Shown here: positions 28,408 to 36,649 of the stretch, piece after piece
Layout: each line of letters opens with the position of its first letter
How positions within the stretch are numbered: position 1 is the first letter of the stretch
Assembly: GCA_963814745.1 (NCBI GenBank)
Contig: CAWFEA010000017.1
Coordinates: 1 to 64,000, forward strand
Length of the DNA stretch: 64,000 bases
Reading direction: 5' to 3'
DNA from: CAWBRT01 sp963814745
GTDB lineage: Bacteria; Acidobacteriota; Terriglobia; Terriglobales; Acidobacteriaceae
Program-made: the position numbers and the translations under genes
The notes under the pieces: generated by a model
Seen by the model: only the letters and a program-made list of their open reading frames with translations
What the model was told of the DNA's origin: nothing
The model's database searches: none

Positions 28408-28973
28408 TGCGGAATGTGGCACAAGCGCAAAAAAATCTGATCGTGGTCATTATCAGCTTGAGCGTCATCGACGTTGCTCTGCTTGCTTTCCTGCTGTCGC
28501 CGGCCATCCATTCCGCCAAGCGCTCGGAGGAGGAGATTCAGTCGTTGCGGACGCAACTGGTGCAGAAGCGGGAGCAGACCATCCCGGCGCTCGACATGGA
28601 CAAGAAACTGGTGGAGGCGCGAACCCAGATCGCCGACTTTACCTCGCACGATTTCGCGGACCGTTATTCGGAGATCTCCGCTACCCTGGCTCAGGCCGCT
28701 AACGAAAGCCATGTGCAGTTGACGAACATAACCTACTCCCCGGTGCGGCCCAGCGTGGAGGAAGCAAAGTCTTTGGTGAACCGGAAGTATACCGAGATCA
28801 ACGTGACGCTCGATATGACGGGCAACTATGAGTCTGAAGTCCGCTTTATCAACGCTCTGGAAAAAAGCAAAGTGCTGCTGGTGCTGGAAAGTGTAAACTT
28901 GGCTGAATCGCAGGGCGGGTCCATCCGTCTAGGTCTTAGAATGCAGACTTATATGAGGGCGGCGGAGTCGTGA
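28404..28973 (+). CDS. pilO: PilO-like inner-membrane pilus assembly protein
   Basis: One N-terminal membrane span (LIVVIISLSVIDVALLAFLL) is followed by a coiled coil (AKRSEEEIQSLRTQLVQKRE) and a small periplasmic ferredoxin-like domain with VTLDMTGNYESEVRFINALE, typical of PilO, which heterodimerises with PilN. The 189 residues fit. The start overlaps the pilN stop (ATGA) and its stop overlaps the GTG of the next gene, so production is tightly coupled. Confidence 0.82.
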   Translation: MMRNVAQAQKNLIVVIISLSVIDVALLAFLLSPAIHSAKRSEEEIQSLRTQLVQKREQTIPALDMDKKLVEARTQIADFTSHDFADRYSEISATLAQAANESHVQLTNITYSPVRPSVEEAKSLVNRKYTEINVTLDMTGNYESEVRFINALEKSKVLLVLESVNLAESQGGSIRLGLRMQTYMRAAES

Positions 28974-29548
28974 AGATTGGAACCGAAAACCCGAAGAAAG
29001 TCGCGGTCGCGGTGGTTCTCCTGCTGATCAGCATTTTCTTCCTGATCCGCTTGTTCAGCTCCTCGTCGGAGGAGAGCATCGCGACCAGTTCTCTTGCCAC
29101 GCAGCCTTTGCAACCTTTGGTGGGCGGCGGGAAAAAAGCGCAGCTTTTGCCGGAAAGCAATCTCGACCCGCGGTTGCGACTCGATCTGCTGAAGAATTCC
29201 GAAAACGTCGAATACAACGGGAACGGCAGGAATATTTTTCGCGCCGGGGCTGAACCGGTAAAGGAAATCCCGAAACCGATTACTTCTCCCATGGGGCAGA
29301 AGACGGTCGCAAGTGGGCCAGCACCACCACCGCCTCCGCCGCCGATCAATCTCAAGTTTTTTGGCTTTTCCAAGCAGCAAGGCGAGGAAAACAAGGTATT
29401 TCTCGCGGAGGGAGACGACGTCTTCGTGGCCGCCGAGGGAGACATTGTGAATCGCCGCTATAAGATTCTGCGCGTCTCTCCCACTTCGATTGAGGTCGAG
29501 GACGTTATCAGCAACGTTCGCAAGACTCTGCCCTTGACAGCGAGCTAG
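28970..29548 (+). CDS. PilP/GspC-like periplasmic linker protein
   Basis: A GTG start overlaps the pilO stop. The protein has an N-terminal membrane anchor (VAVAVVLLLISIFFLIRLFS), a flexible region with a polyproline run (PAPPPPPPPINLKFFGF) and a C-terminal beta-rich HR-like domain (KVFLAEGDDVFVAAEGDIVN, YKILRVSPTSIEVEDVISNV). This layout matches PilP or GspC, which connects the inner-membrane complex to the outer-membrane secretin. Unlike true PilP it has no lipoprotein signal. No secretin gene follows in the window. Confidence 0.7.
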   Translation: MKIGTENPKKVAVAVVLLLISIFFLIRLFSSSSEESIATSSLATQPLQPLVGGGKKAQLLPESNLDPRLRLDLLKNSENVEYNGNGRNIFRAGAEPVKEIPKPITSPMGQKTVASGPAPPPPPPPINLKFFGFSKQQGEENKVFLAEGDDVFVAAEGDIVNRRYKILRVSPTSIEVEDVISNVRKTLPLTAS

Positions 29549-29563
29549 TCCCGGGATTTATCA

Positions 29564-30671
29564 ATGCGGTATGGCAGTTTAAGACGGCGGCAAAGCCCAA
29601 CCAGAGCGGTGAGCGGGGCTCCCGAAGCGGGATACATTATGATCATCTTCCTGGTCGTGCTGACCATGATGATGATCGCCCTGACGGCGGCTGCTCCGCG
29701 GTTGGCGCAACAGATCAAGCGCGAGCGCGAGATCGAAATGATTCATCGCGGCGAGCAGTACGCCCGCGCCATCGGGCGCTATTACAAGAAGTTCGGCCGT
29801 TACCCCGGCCGCATTGAAGATCTCGAAAATACAAATACCATTCGCTTTCTCCGCAAGCGTTACAAAGATCCCATTACCGGCGGCGGGTGGCGGCTGGTAC
29901 GCTTCGGTGAAGTTCAGTTTTCGCAGGCCGGAGGCGTCGGCACCCCGGCCGCGCTGCTCGGGCAGGGACAAGCTGGATCACCACAGTCTGGAACACCGGG
30001 ATCGCAATCCGGGTCTGGATCCAGCTTTTTTGGCGGCAGCTCCGCCCAGCAGAACCAGTCGACGCTCCCCGGGGTCCAAGGCAATACGACCACTCCCTCC
30101 GGACAGCAAAACCAGTCGACGCTCCCCGGAGTCCAGGGCAATACGCCGGCCGGCGGCGACACTTCCCCCTCCGCCGCCACGACGGGAACGACGGATAGCT
30201 CCGGGTCGAACACCGGCTCGTTCGGCCAGACAGGAAGCACATCCGGACAGTCAGGCACGGGGGCTTCCGGCCAGACGGCAGGCTCGTCAAGCTCTCTGTT
30301 TTCCAATCCCGCGAGCAGCGCACAGCCGGGCCAGGGAGGCGGTGCGATCATCGGGGTGGCGAGCCAAAGCAAGGCAACCGGCATTCACGAGTTCAACAAG
30401 AAGACCGCTTACAAGGACTGGTTGTTCATTTACGATCCCTCCCAGGACCGGCCCGGTCTGCTGCTGCGCGGACCATATAATCCACAGGCGCTTTTCGGCC
30501 AGACCGCGGGGGACTCCCGCGGGAACCTCGCCGGCAGGCGCAACCCAAGGTACGCCCGGAACTCCAGGTGCAACGGGAACTCCAGGTACGGGAACCTCCG
30601 GGCCGACGACGGGAATGCCTTCTCCGTCCACGGGACAACTTCCCGGCGGCATCGTGCCAAACACGCAATAA
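29564..30671 (+). CDS. Pseudopilin-like protein with low-complexity tail (frameshift near 3' end)
   Basis: The N-terminus (GAPEAGYIMIIFLVVLTMMM) looks like a pseudopilin hydrophobic helix but lacks the usual Glu+5 and has a basic leader of about 27 residues. The segment IEMIHRGEQYARAIGRYYKK and FGRYPGRIEDLENTNTIRFL is typical of the prepilin-like proteins at the end of such operons. Residues 130-260 are Gly/Ser/Gln/Thr-rich with a duplicated QNQSTLPGVQGNT unit. The uncorrected ORF ends at 30706; removing one G from the G5 run at 30508-30512 gives a natural TAGTPAGTSPAGATQGTPGT tail and stop at 30669-30671. It may act as a minor subunit or substrate of the system. Confidence 0.75.
30047..30145 (+). 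repeat. Two 42-bp near-identical direct repeats inside the pseudopilin gene
   Basis: Copies at 30047-30088 and 30104-30145, 57 bases apart, differ at only a few positions and encode QQNQSTLPGVQGNT twice. The repeat lies in the low-complexity region and could vary in copy number between strains. Confidence 0.75.
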
Positions 30672-30734
30672 GGGCGAGCGTAACCGGATCGCCAAGCTTT
30701 TGCTGATAGCGCTCGCTGCAAAATCGCCCAAAAA

Positions 30735-30762
30735 ACACAAACCCCTGATTGCACAGGGGGTT
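30735..30762 (-). terminator. Terminator between pseudopilin and erpA
   Basis: AACCCCTG and CAGGGGGTT form a stem with a six-base loop. Read on the minus strand, the stem is followed by TGTGTTTTTTGG, so it best serves erpA, but it sits between convergent genes and may act in both directions. Confidence 0.7.
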
Positions 30763-30796
30763 GCTTAACTTTACGGGTTTTCCGCGAGGCGCTGTC

Positions 30797-31162
30797 TTAG
30801 GCGTTAAAGGATGATCCGCAACCGCAGGTACTCTTGACGTTCGGGTTGTCGAACTTGAAGCCCGCGCCTTCGAGGGTTTCGATGTAGTTAACGGTGGCGC
30901 CCTGCATGTACATGAGGGAAGTCGCGTCGATATAAACCTTCAAATCGTCGTATTCATAGACCTTGTCCATGGCGCCGGGGGCGTTTTCAAACTGCATGGT
31001 GTAGGAAAATCCGGAGCAGCCTCCACCGACGACTCCCACGCGAAGCCCGGCCGGAATCGGATTCTGCTGCGCCATGATCTCTTTAACCTTGGAAATGGCT
31101 GACGGAGTGAGACTCACGGGGTTGGTTTTCTTTACTTCAGGGACGCTGGTAGTGGTGGACAT
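30797..31162 (-). CDS. erpA: A-type iron-sulfur carrier (ErpA/IscA family)
   Basis: This small protein (121 residues) carries the A-type carrier motifs LTPSAISKVKEIMAQQNPIP, LRVGVVGGGCSGFSYTMQFE and the C-terminal CGCGSSF; the three cysteines (one in GGCSGF, two in CGC) bind the [2Fe-2S] or [4Fe-4S] cluster that is passed to apoproteins. ErpA and IscA cannot be told apart here with certainty. The gene stands alone, with no isc or suf genes nearby, which fits the usual stand-alone erpA. It is convergent to the pilus operon, with a shared hairpin terminator. Confidence 0.88.
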   Translation of the reverse strand: MSTTTSVPEVKKTNPVSLTPSAISKVKEIMAQQNPIPAGLRVGVVGGGCSGFSYTMQFENAPGAMDKVYEYDDLKVYIDATSLMYMQGATVNYIETLEGAGFKFDNPNVKSTCGCGSSFNA

Positions 31163-31528
31163 GCTGGTCTCCTCGAAAATTATTATAACAAAGCGATTTC
31201 TAGAGCAGATTCAGAATCAGTGTATCCGGCGCCATCATCGCCGGGCTAAATGCCCGGCGACCTTACTGGACACAGCTTCCGCGAATCCGGTCTAGATCGA
31301 CGTGCACTTTTTCCATGCTCCGGCCGCCTTGGCGGGCCTTGCAGGGCAATTCCGTTGATTGGATGCAGCCAAGCCCGCGGGAGTCGCAAAAGCTACGCTG
31401 GTCTTCCCAGGCGGAATTTTTCGCGCTCACAGGCTCCAACGGAGATATAATCGGGCTCCGGTCTCAATATCGGGTCAGAGCAGACGCACAGCAGTTCACG
31501 GGCCGGGACCGGAACCGCGAGGTGATAC
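31163..31528. other. Intergenic region upstream of erpA and the small membrane protein
   Basis: This 366-base region separates two divergent genes. I see no palindrome, repeat or coding similarity. The AT-rich stretch TTATTATAACAAAG at about 31178-31192 may contain the erpA promoter. Confidence 0.35.
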
Positions 31529-31795
31529 GTGCCAACGATTGATTTGCTGTTAGTAGTTTGGGGAATCGTCACGGCCGCGTTTGTCGTTCTGGCGATTTAC
31601 CGCGGCACTATATCATTGCACGAGGATGATCAGTTGTTCCTGGCTGACTCTGAATCCAACCTCGCAAGAGAGCAGCAGCAGGTGGTGACGCGGCTGACCC
31701 GGTTGACTCCTTTCGTGCGGGGGTTGGGAGCCACTTCAGGCGTCCTGATTCTGGTGATCGCCGGACTCTGGATCTGGCGCGGACTGCAGATGTAG
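31529..31795 (+). CDS. Small two-span membrane protein, unknown function
   Basis: A GTG start at 31529 follows a good GAGGTGAT ribosome site. The 88-residue product has two hydrophobic helices (LLLVVWGIVTAAFVVLAIYR and GATSGVLILVIAGLWIWRGL) separated by an acidic to basic loop (LHEDDQLFLADSESNLAREQ). I do not recognise a defined family, although similar short proteins are common in Acidobacteriota. It is convergent to rnd, with 30 bases between the two stops. Confidence 0.65.
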   Translation: MPTIDLLLVVWGIVTAAFVVLAIYRGTISLHEDDQLFLADSESNLAREQQQVVTRLTRLTPFVRGLGATSGVLILVIAGLWIWRGLQM

Positions 31796-31825
31796 AGCTG
31801 AATTCCGATATGCCGTGCCGGAGCG

Positions 31826-33028
31826 TCAACGCCGGATCGGCTTCTGCCATTCGTCAAAGACCAAGGGGTTGGCGCGTTTAACGTTGCCCACCCGCATGCA
31901 ACGATCTCCCTGCAAGAATCCAAGCAATGGAGTTGAAATAATATCGCCCCGCCAGCCCTGCAAAAGCATCGGCTTGGCGGTGCCGTCCTGCCCCAGATAC
32001 CAGCGTACAAGCTCCTGCAGATCTGCCGTTGTCGCCAGCAAAGCGGGATCGACTTCATGCTCGGCAGCCAGGCCGCCGGCCGCGACCGAGAGCAGTTTGG
32101 CCAGGACGCCGACCTGCGGTGGATCGTCACGGCGCTCGATGCCGGGCAGGTCATGCTCCGCAATCGCTTGCGCCGCTTTCACCGCTTTGACGATCTCCTG
32201 TTCGGCGCCGCGCAACAACCTGCGGTCAAGGCCGCGGATAGCGAACAGATCTTCGACGCTGATGGGAGAGCGCCGCGCAACTTCCACCAGCATGCTGTCA
32301 CTCAGCACGCGCGCGGCGGGGGTGTTCATCTGCTGAGCGACACGGTCACGCCATTGCCAGACCTCGCGCAAAACCGCTAAATGTCTGCGGCCGAGCCGGG
32401 CGCTTCCAGAGATCCGCCATTTCTCCTGGTCGTCCATAACGTCTTCGGTCAGGCGGCGACATTCGTCATAGATCCACCGCAGGCGATTCATCTGTTCGGC
32501 ACGCTGCACCAGGCGCTTGCGCATTTCGATCAGGTAGCGAACGTCATCGCCGGCATACTTCAATTGCACGGGCGTGAGCGGACGGCGGCGCCAGTCGGTG
32601 AAGCTCTCGCCGCCGTGGATCTTCTGCCCAAGAATGCGCAGCACCAGATTGGTGTGGCTGAGCGGATAATTGTAGCCCACCAGTCCAGCCGCAATTTGCA
32701 AGTCGAAGACACGGCTCGGGACGCGCCCGGCGAACTTGGCGCAGAAACGAATTTCCTGCCGCGCCGCCACCGTCACCAGTTCACGATCATCCGCCAGCAG
32801 CACGTTCCAGAATTCATCCAGCGCGGAAACCGCGAGCGGGTCCAGAATCCAAATGTCTTTGACGGTGGAGATTTGAACCAGGCAAAGCGCCGGCTCGTAA
32901 CGGCCTTCGGAAATAAATTCGGTGTCGAGACCGACAATGGGCTGGCCGGTAAGTTCAGAGATGAGCGTCTGCAACTTGACGCTGGAATCGACGTAGTGGA
33001 CTGGCACGGTCTCCATGGGTGCCACCAT
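31826..33028 (-). CDS. rnd: Ribonuclease D
   Basis: RNase D trims the 3' ends of tRNA and other small RNAs. The DEDD exonuclease core shows Exo I PIVGLDTEFISEG, Exo II-like VFDLQIAAGLVGYNYPLSHT and Exo III LKYAGDDVRYLIEMRKRLVQ with the YxxxD-type pattern. An HRDC domain follows (about 215-290: REVWQWRDRVAQQMNTPAAR, FAIRGLDRRLLRGAEQEIVK). The 400 residues include a C-terminal extension typical of the longer RNase D proteins. The gene forms its own unit and is divergent from the receiver-domain gene. Confidence 0.9.
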   Translation of the reverse strand: MVAPMETVPVHYVDSSVKLQTLISELTGQPIVGLDTEFISEGRYEPALCLVQISTVKDIWILDPLAVSALDEFWNVLLADDRELVTVAARQEIRFCAKFAGRVPSRVFDLQIAAGLVGYNYPLSHTNLVLRILGQKIHGGESFTDWRRRPLTPVQLKYAGDDVRYLIEMRKRLVQRAEQMNRLRWIYDECRRLTEDVMDDQEKWRISGSARLGRRHLAVLREVWQWRDRVAQQMNTPAARVLSDSMLVEVARRSPISVEDLFAIRGLDRRLLRGAEQEIVKAVKAAQAIAEHDLPGIERRDDPPQVGVLAKLLSVAAGGLAAEHEVDPALLATTADLQELVRWYLGQDGTAKPMLLQGWRGDIISTPLLGFLQGDRCMRVGNVKRANPLVFDEWQKPIRR

Positions 33029-33183
33029 TCTAAAGGCTAAGGCGGCTTCATTGGAACCTGTATTGCGAAGTACTGCCGGAGTTGCCGGATCGAATGGGCA
33101 ATTCCTTGAAAAGCAGCACTGGAAGCCGGTTTCGGACGTTTTATGGGGGAATGTCGAGGGATTTCGCAGTAATCTATTGCGCT

Positions 33184-33549
33184 ATGGCTAAACAAGCGCG
33201 TGTGTTCGTCGTCAACGACGACCGCGTTCTGGCCGACACAATCTCCGCGGTTCTACGCAGTGTTGGGTTCCAAGTCAGAACGTTTTACGATGGTCTTCCC
33301 GCCATCAACTACGCCATCGGAGCGAAGCCGGAAGTGATCGTAACCGACTACCGCATGCCAACCGACGGCCTGCGGCTGGCATCCTGGTTGAGAGATTACT
33401 GCCCAGCCTGCAAGGTCGTGCTGATCTCCGGTGACGCCCCCAACTGCAACCTCGATCAGGCGGATCGCGGCTATCGCTTTACCCTGCTGGAAAAGCCAGT
33501 CGATCCGGCGCGACTGATCGAGGCTGTGGACCGGGCGGCAGCACGCTAA
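33184..33549 (+). CDS. Stand-alone response regulator receiver protein
   Basis: A single receiver domain of 121 residues: acidic pocket VFVVNDDRVLADTI, phosphoacceptor Asp in PEVIVTDYRMPTDG, the Ser/Thr site KVVLISGDA and the conserved Lys in TLLEKPVDPARL. There is no output domain, so it acts by protein-protein contact, as CheY or Spo0F do. ATG 33184 is chosen because it starts right before the first beta strand; the frame extends upstream to 33082. No kinase is adjacent; the orphan PAS kinase at 3.2-5.8 kb is one possible partner. Its stop codon lies inside a palindromic repeat. Confidence 0.82.
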   Translation: MAKQARVFVVNDDRVLADTISAVLRSVGFQVRTFYDGLPAINYAIGAKPEVIVTDYRMPTDGLRLASWLRDYCPACKVVLISGDAPNCNLDQADRGYRFTLLEKPVDPARLIEAVDRAAAR

Positions 33550-33681
33550 GGAAACTCTGAACAAGTCTGGTTAGAAGAACCGAGGTTCCGCAGAGGCTAA
33601 AGCCTCGTTAGGGTTTGTTGGTCTTACGTACGGGCTGAAGCCCGTACCCTTCAAACCCTTCACTCGTTCAGAGTTTCCCTA
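33547..33681. repeat. Palindromic 135-bp element with 16-bp terminal inverted repeats
   Basis: The outer arms (TAAGGAAACTCTGAAC and the complement of GTTCAGAGTTTCCCTA) match at all but one position. Inside are two perfect small hairpins, GAGGCTAAAGCCTC and ACGGGCTGAAGCCCGT, and inner arms AGGGTTTG/CAAACCCT. The left arm begins at the stop codon of the receiver gene. It looks like a REP/MITE-type element and could also terminate transcription from both sides. Confidence 0.75.
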
Positions 33682-33694
33682 AGCCGAGGCGCGC

Positions 33695-35227
33695 CTATGT
33701 GACCGGGCCCGGATTGAACAATACAGGCGCGTTGTGCAGGCCCCAGTGGTCCGCCCAGGTTTGCTTGCGGCCGCTGGCCACATCGAGAATCAGGTGGAAG
33801 ATTTCCCAGCCGACATCCTGGATCGTCATCCCGCCGGTGGCAATGCGTCCGGCATCGACGTCGATCAGATCCGGCCATCGCTCGGCCAAAGCTGTGCGCG
33901 AAGACACCTTGATCACGGGAACGATGGCGAGTCCGTAAGGCGATCCTTCGCCCGTGGTGAATACGTGCATGTTCATGCCGGCGGCGGCTTGCAGCGTGCC
34001 GCAAATGAAATCGCCGGCCGGGGTAGCCGCGAACACCAAGCCCTTGCTGCGCACGCGCTCGCCGGGACTTGTCACCGCCACGAGCGCCGTGCTGCCTGCC
34101 TTAGCCACCGATCCCATCGACTTCTCGACAATGTTTGCCAGTCCGCCGCGCTTATTTCCGGGCGAGGTATTGGCGCTGCGATCGGCATCACCGAGCCGCA
34201 AGTATTCGTCGTACCAGGCCATTTCGCGGGTGAACGCCCGCGCCACGTCAGCATTGGCCGCGCGGCGGGTAACCAGGTGAGCCGCGTCGCGCACTTCCGT
34301 GACCTCGGAGAACATCACGGTGGCGCCGGCGCGCACCAGCAGATCCGCCGCATAGCCCACCGCGGGATTGGCCGTCACCCCGGAGAAGGCATCGCTGCCT
34401 CCGCACTGCAGACCGACGCTCAGTTCCGACGCCGGGCAGGAGGTGCGCGCGCGACGATTGAGTCTGTCCAGACGAGTCTCGGCGAAGCGCATGATCGCCG
34501 CAACCATATCGCCGAAGCAGCGGTATTGTTCGTCTTGCAGGCGCACGACCCAGGGTTCGCCGGGAAGAATCGGGAAGGCGTCGCCCGCGAGGACAGAGGG
34601 TTGCAGTTTCTCGCATCCCAAACTCACCGACATCACTTCCCCGCCGAGATTCGGATTAAGAGCCAGGTTGCGCAGGGTGCGGATGGGAACCTCGGCGCCC
34701 GGCGCATTGATCGCCACCCCGCAACCGTAAGGCGTAGTGATAGCGATGACGTCATCCACTGCGCGATAGCGCGGCAGCATCTCCGCCTTGATGCGGCGCA
34801 CGGCGTATTCCAGGGTCGGCGCGGCGCACTGCACGGTGGACATAATGCCAAGCACGTTCTTGGTGCCCACGCTTCCATCCGGGTTGCGATAGCCTTCGAA
34901 GGTGAAGCCGTGCAAAGCGGGAAGCGGCGGCGGGATGGCGGTCGCCAGGGGCAGTTGATCAAGCGCGGGCGCCGGCGGCAGGGTCACGCAGTCCTCGCGA
35001 ACCCAAGAGCCTTTGGCAATGGCGCGGCTGGCGTGGCCAATCACCTCGCCGTAACGAACCAACGGTTCGCCCGGAGCGAGATCGATGAGGGCAATCTTGT
35101 TGGCTTGGGGAATCGACTCCAGAGCGGTGAGCCCGCAAGCAAACTCGGTGCCCGGGGACGTTCCCTCCGGATTGGCGATGATGGCAACGTTATCACTGGC
35201 ATGCAGGCGCACATAAAAGGGCTTCAT
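33695..35227 (-). CDS. garD: Galactarate/altronate dehydratase family protein
   Basis: The protein has the N-terminal SAF-like domain (YVRLHASDNVAIIANPEG) and the large UxaA/GarD catalytic region with GYRNPDGSVGTKNVLGIMST, AITTPYGCGVAINAPGAEVP, SVGLQCGGSDAFSGVTANPA and MIQDVGWEIFHLILDVASG-type end (TIQDVGWEIFHLILDVASGR). The 510 residues match galactarate dehydratase, which removes water from D-galactarate; altronate dehydratase is the main alternative. An AAGGAG site lies ten bases before ATG 35227; the upstream TTG at 35236 is less likely. It is a single gene with no other sugar-acid genes nearby, so the substrate is uncertain. Confidence 0.8.
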   Translation of the reverse strand: MKPFYVRLHASDNVAIIANPEGTSPGTEFACGLTALESIPQANKIALIDLAPGEPLVRYGEVIGHASRAIAKGSWVREDCVTLPPAPALDQLPLATAIPPPLPALHGFTFEGYRNPDGSVGTKNVLGIMSTVQCAAPTLEYAVRRIKAEMLPRYRAVDDVIAITTPYGCGVAINAPGAEVPIRTLRNLALNPNLGGEVMSVSLGCEKLQPSVLAGDAFPILPGEPWVVRLQDEQYRCFGDMVAAIMRFAETRLDRLNRRARTSCPASELSVGLQCGGSDAFSGVTANPAVGYAADLLVRAGATVMFSEVTEVRDAAHLVTRRAANADVARAFTREMAWYDEYLRLGDADRSANTSPGNKRGGLANIVEKSMGSVAKAGSTALVAVTSPGERVRSKGLVFAATPAGDFICGTLQAAAGMNMHVFTTGEGSPYGLAIVPVIKVSSRTALAERWPDLIDVDAGRIATGGMTIQDVGWEIFHLILDVASGRKQTWADHWGLHNAPVLFNPGPVT

Positions 35228-35507
35228 GGAACGCAAACTCCTTCGGTGGTCTTCTGTTTCCCAATTCGGGAAGCGACTGTGCTGATCTCATAAGTTGCGT
35301 TGACCAGCCGCGATGCTGGTTATCCTACTAGGACTCAGACGCTTACGCCAATTTCGCTGGATGTTGCCGCCAAAAGCAGGGCTCGCAACCACTTCCACGT
35401 GAGCACCAGCACCCGGATTCAGCTATTCTAGAAGGAAGTTGGAACGCAGGGTGAAGGGTTTTCAGCCACCCTAGGCAGTTTTTTCCACCTCTGGACAGGC
35501 GTGCGCT

Positions 35508-35528
35508 TTATTGATAATTTATCAATAA
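35508..35528. promoter_or_regulatory. Perfect 21-bp palindrome at the start of the toxin-antitoxin operon
   Basis: TTATTGATAA-T-TTATCAATAA has two perfect ten-base arms around one central base and ends two bases before ATG 35531. This is a probable operator for the HTH antitoxin of the operon. It occupies the place of the ribosome site, so it could also act at the RNA level. Confidence 0.7.
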
Positions 35529-35530
35529 CC

Positions 35531-35821
35531 ATGGAAGGCGCACATTTTAACAAAGCAAAGCTCCGCGTTTGTTTGGAGCAAGACCGTTTCCGGTTTCACT
35601 CCGATGTTTGGAAAGGAATCCGCGAGCTGCAGATCGATCTGAACGACGCTCTGTACGTTCTCCGGCACGGCACGATCTGTGAAGAGCCAGTGTTCGACGA
35701 CAAGGTCGCGCAATGGGAATTCACCGTGCAAGGAACAACCGTCGATGAGAGAGAATTAAGGATTGGTTTCGCCTTTGTGGAAATTGAAGGCGTCCTGGTC
35801 CTCACCATCTTGACCGAATAG
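35531..35821 (+). CDS. DUF4258-like putative toxin of a type II toxin-antitoxin pair
   Basis: The 96-residue protein resembles DUF4258-type proteins, a fold related to RelE/MqsR-like ribonucleases: a helical N-terminus (HFNKAKLRVCLEQDRFRFHS), DLNDALYVLRHGTICEEPVF and a final beta strand pair RIGFAFVEIEGVLVLTILTE. The family has been linked to toxin-antitoxin systems, but no catalytic residue can be named here. ATG 35531 is used because it follows the operator palindrome directly; the frame extends to 35501 across it. The toxin-first order and the 12-base gap to the antitoxin are as in mqsRA and higBA. Confidence 0.7.
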   Translation: MEGAHFNKAKLRVCLEQDRFRFHSDVWKGIRELQIDLNDALYVLRHGTICEEPVFDDKVAQWEFTVQGTTVDERELRIGFAFVEIEGVLVLTILTE

Positions 35822-35833
35822 CTCCTCGGAGCC

Positions 35834-36349
35834 ATGAAGGGCAGGTGCTGCGTGCGGAACGTTTGCGAATGTGGGGAAACGTCCATCGTTGTGCGAGGAG
35901 ATTATCTCTTTGTCGAAAGCGGTCTGGATAATGTTGTGCTGCGCAAGGTGAGGCTATCAAAATGCCGCCGTTGCGGCAGCGTGACCCCCTTACTAACCAA
36001 GATCAACGAACTGACCCAAATCATCGCCTGTGCTCTTATCCTCAAACCTTCCGAGTTGACGGGGAAGGAAATCCGCTTTTTGCGCAAGTACATTGGTTTG
36101 ACAGGCGAGCAATTCGGCAAAAAGCTCGGACTCACCAAGGAACACGTCTCGCGAATCGAAAACGAAAAGCATCCGGTCGGAACCCAAACCGAGCGGCTGA
36201 TTCGCTACGTCTCGATTTCGGCCAAACCCGATCTGCAACCCGAGATGACGCAACTGCTGGAGTTGCTCGACACGATCAAGAGCGAAGCGCAGAAAGAGCG
36301 CATCGAAATCGATCTGGTAACCGGTTCATTCGAATACGCCGCCGCTTAG
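35834..36349 (+). CDS. MqsA-like zinc-finger/HTH antitoxin
   Basis: The N-terminal part has paired cysteines (CCVRNVCECGETS and SKCRRCGSV) that would bind zinc as in MqsA/YgiT-type antitoxins. The middle holds an Xre-type helix-turn-helix (FLRKYIGLTGEQFGKKLGLT, KEHVSRIENEKHPVGTQTER), and a C-terminal helical region follows. It is predicted to neutralise the upstream DUF4258-like protein and to repress the operon through the 21-bp palindrome. The length of 171 residues is longer than MqsA (131). The intact zinc and DNA-binding motifs suggest function. Confidence 0.8.
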   Translation: MKGRCCVRNVCECGETSIVVRGDYLFVESGLDNVVLRKVRLSKCRRCGSVTPLLTKINELTQIIACALILKPSELTGKEIRFLRKYIGLTGEQFGKKLGLTKEHVSRIENEKHPVGTQTERLIRYVSISAKPDLQPEMTQLLELLDTIKSEAQKERIEIDLVTGSFEYAAA

Positions 36350-36649
36350 GCTCAGGAAGGCCGCTTCGCCCGTTGCCGCGAGCGGGCGGATGCGGCCTAC
36401 GGCGCGGAACCGGTCTCCAGGAGGTTGCGGAAAAACTCATTCCCATGCTCCCGACAGAGTGCGATCGCGAGCGCATAAATCTGGTCATTGAAGTGATCGA
36501 TCGACATCCCGGGTGCGGCATGGCAATAGCGATATGAAAGAGTTCCCATGGGAATCGTGGGGGCGGCAATTGTGGTTGCGGCGAAGCCGGCATTAGAGCA
36601 TTATTCCCAGGTGGAGGTTGAATGATTCTGGCTCGGTGGAGAATGCCTG
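36350..36649. other. Gap of 300 bases after the toxin-antitoxin operon
   Basis: A plus-strand frame ending at 36537 reads IPMLPTECDRERINLVIEVI near its end, which looks protein-like but matches no family I know and has no start. Nothing else can be assigned. Confidence 0.3.

Noticed and set aside
33593..33645. Small hairpins in the 33.6-kb element as ordinary terminators
   Set aside because: They lack T-tracts and are nested within larger inverted repeats, so a repeat element is the better description, although they may also affect termination.
33734..35293. 519-codon open frame on plus opposite garD
   Set aside because: It lies antisense to a gene with clear family motifs, has no family traits and is rich in His/Gly/Arg, as expected of the complementary frame of high-GC coding DNA.
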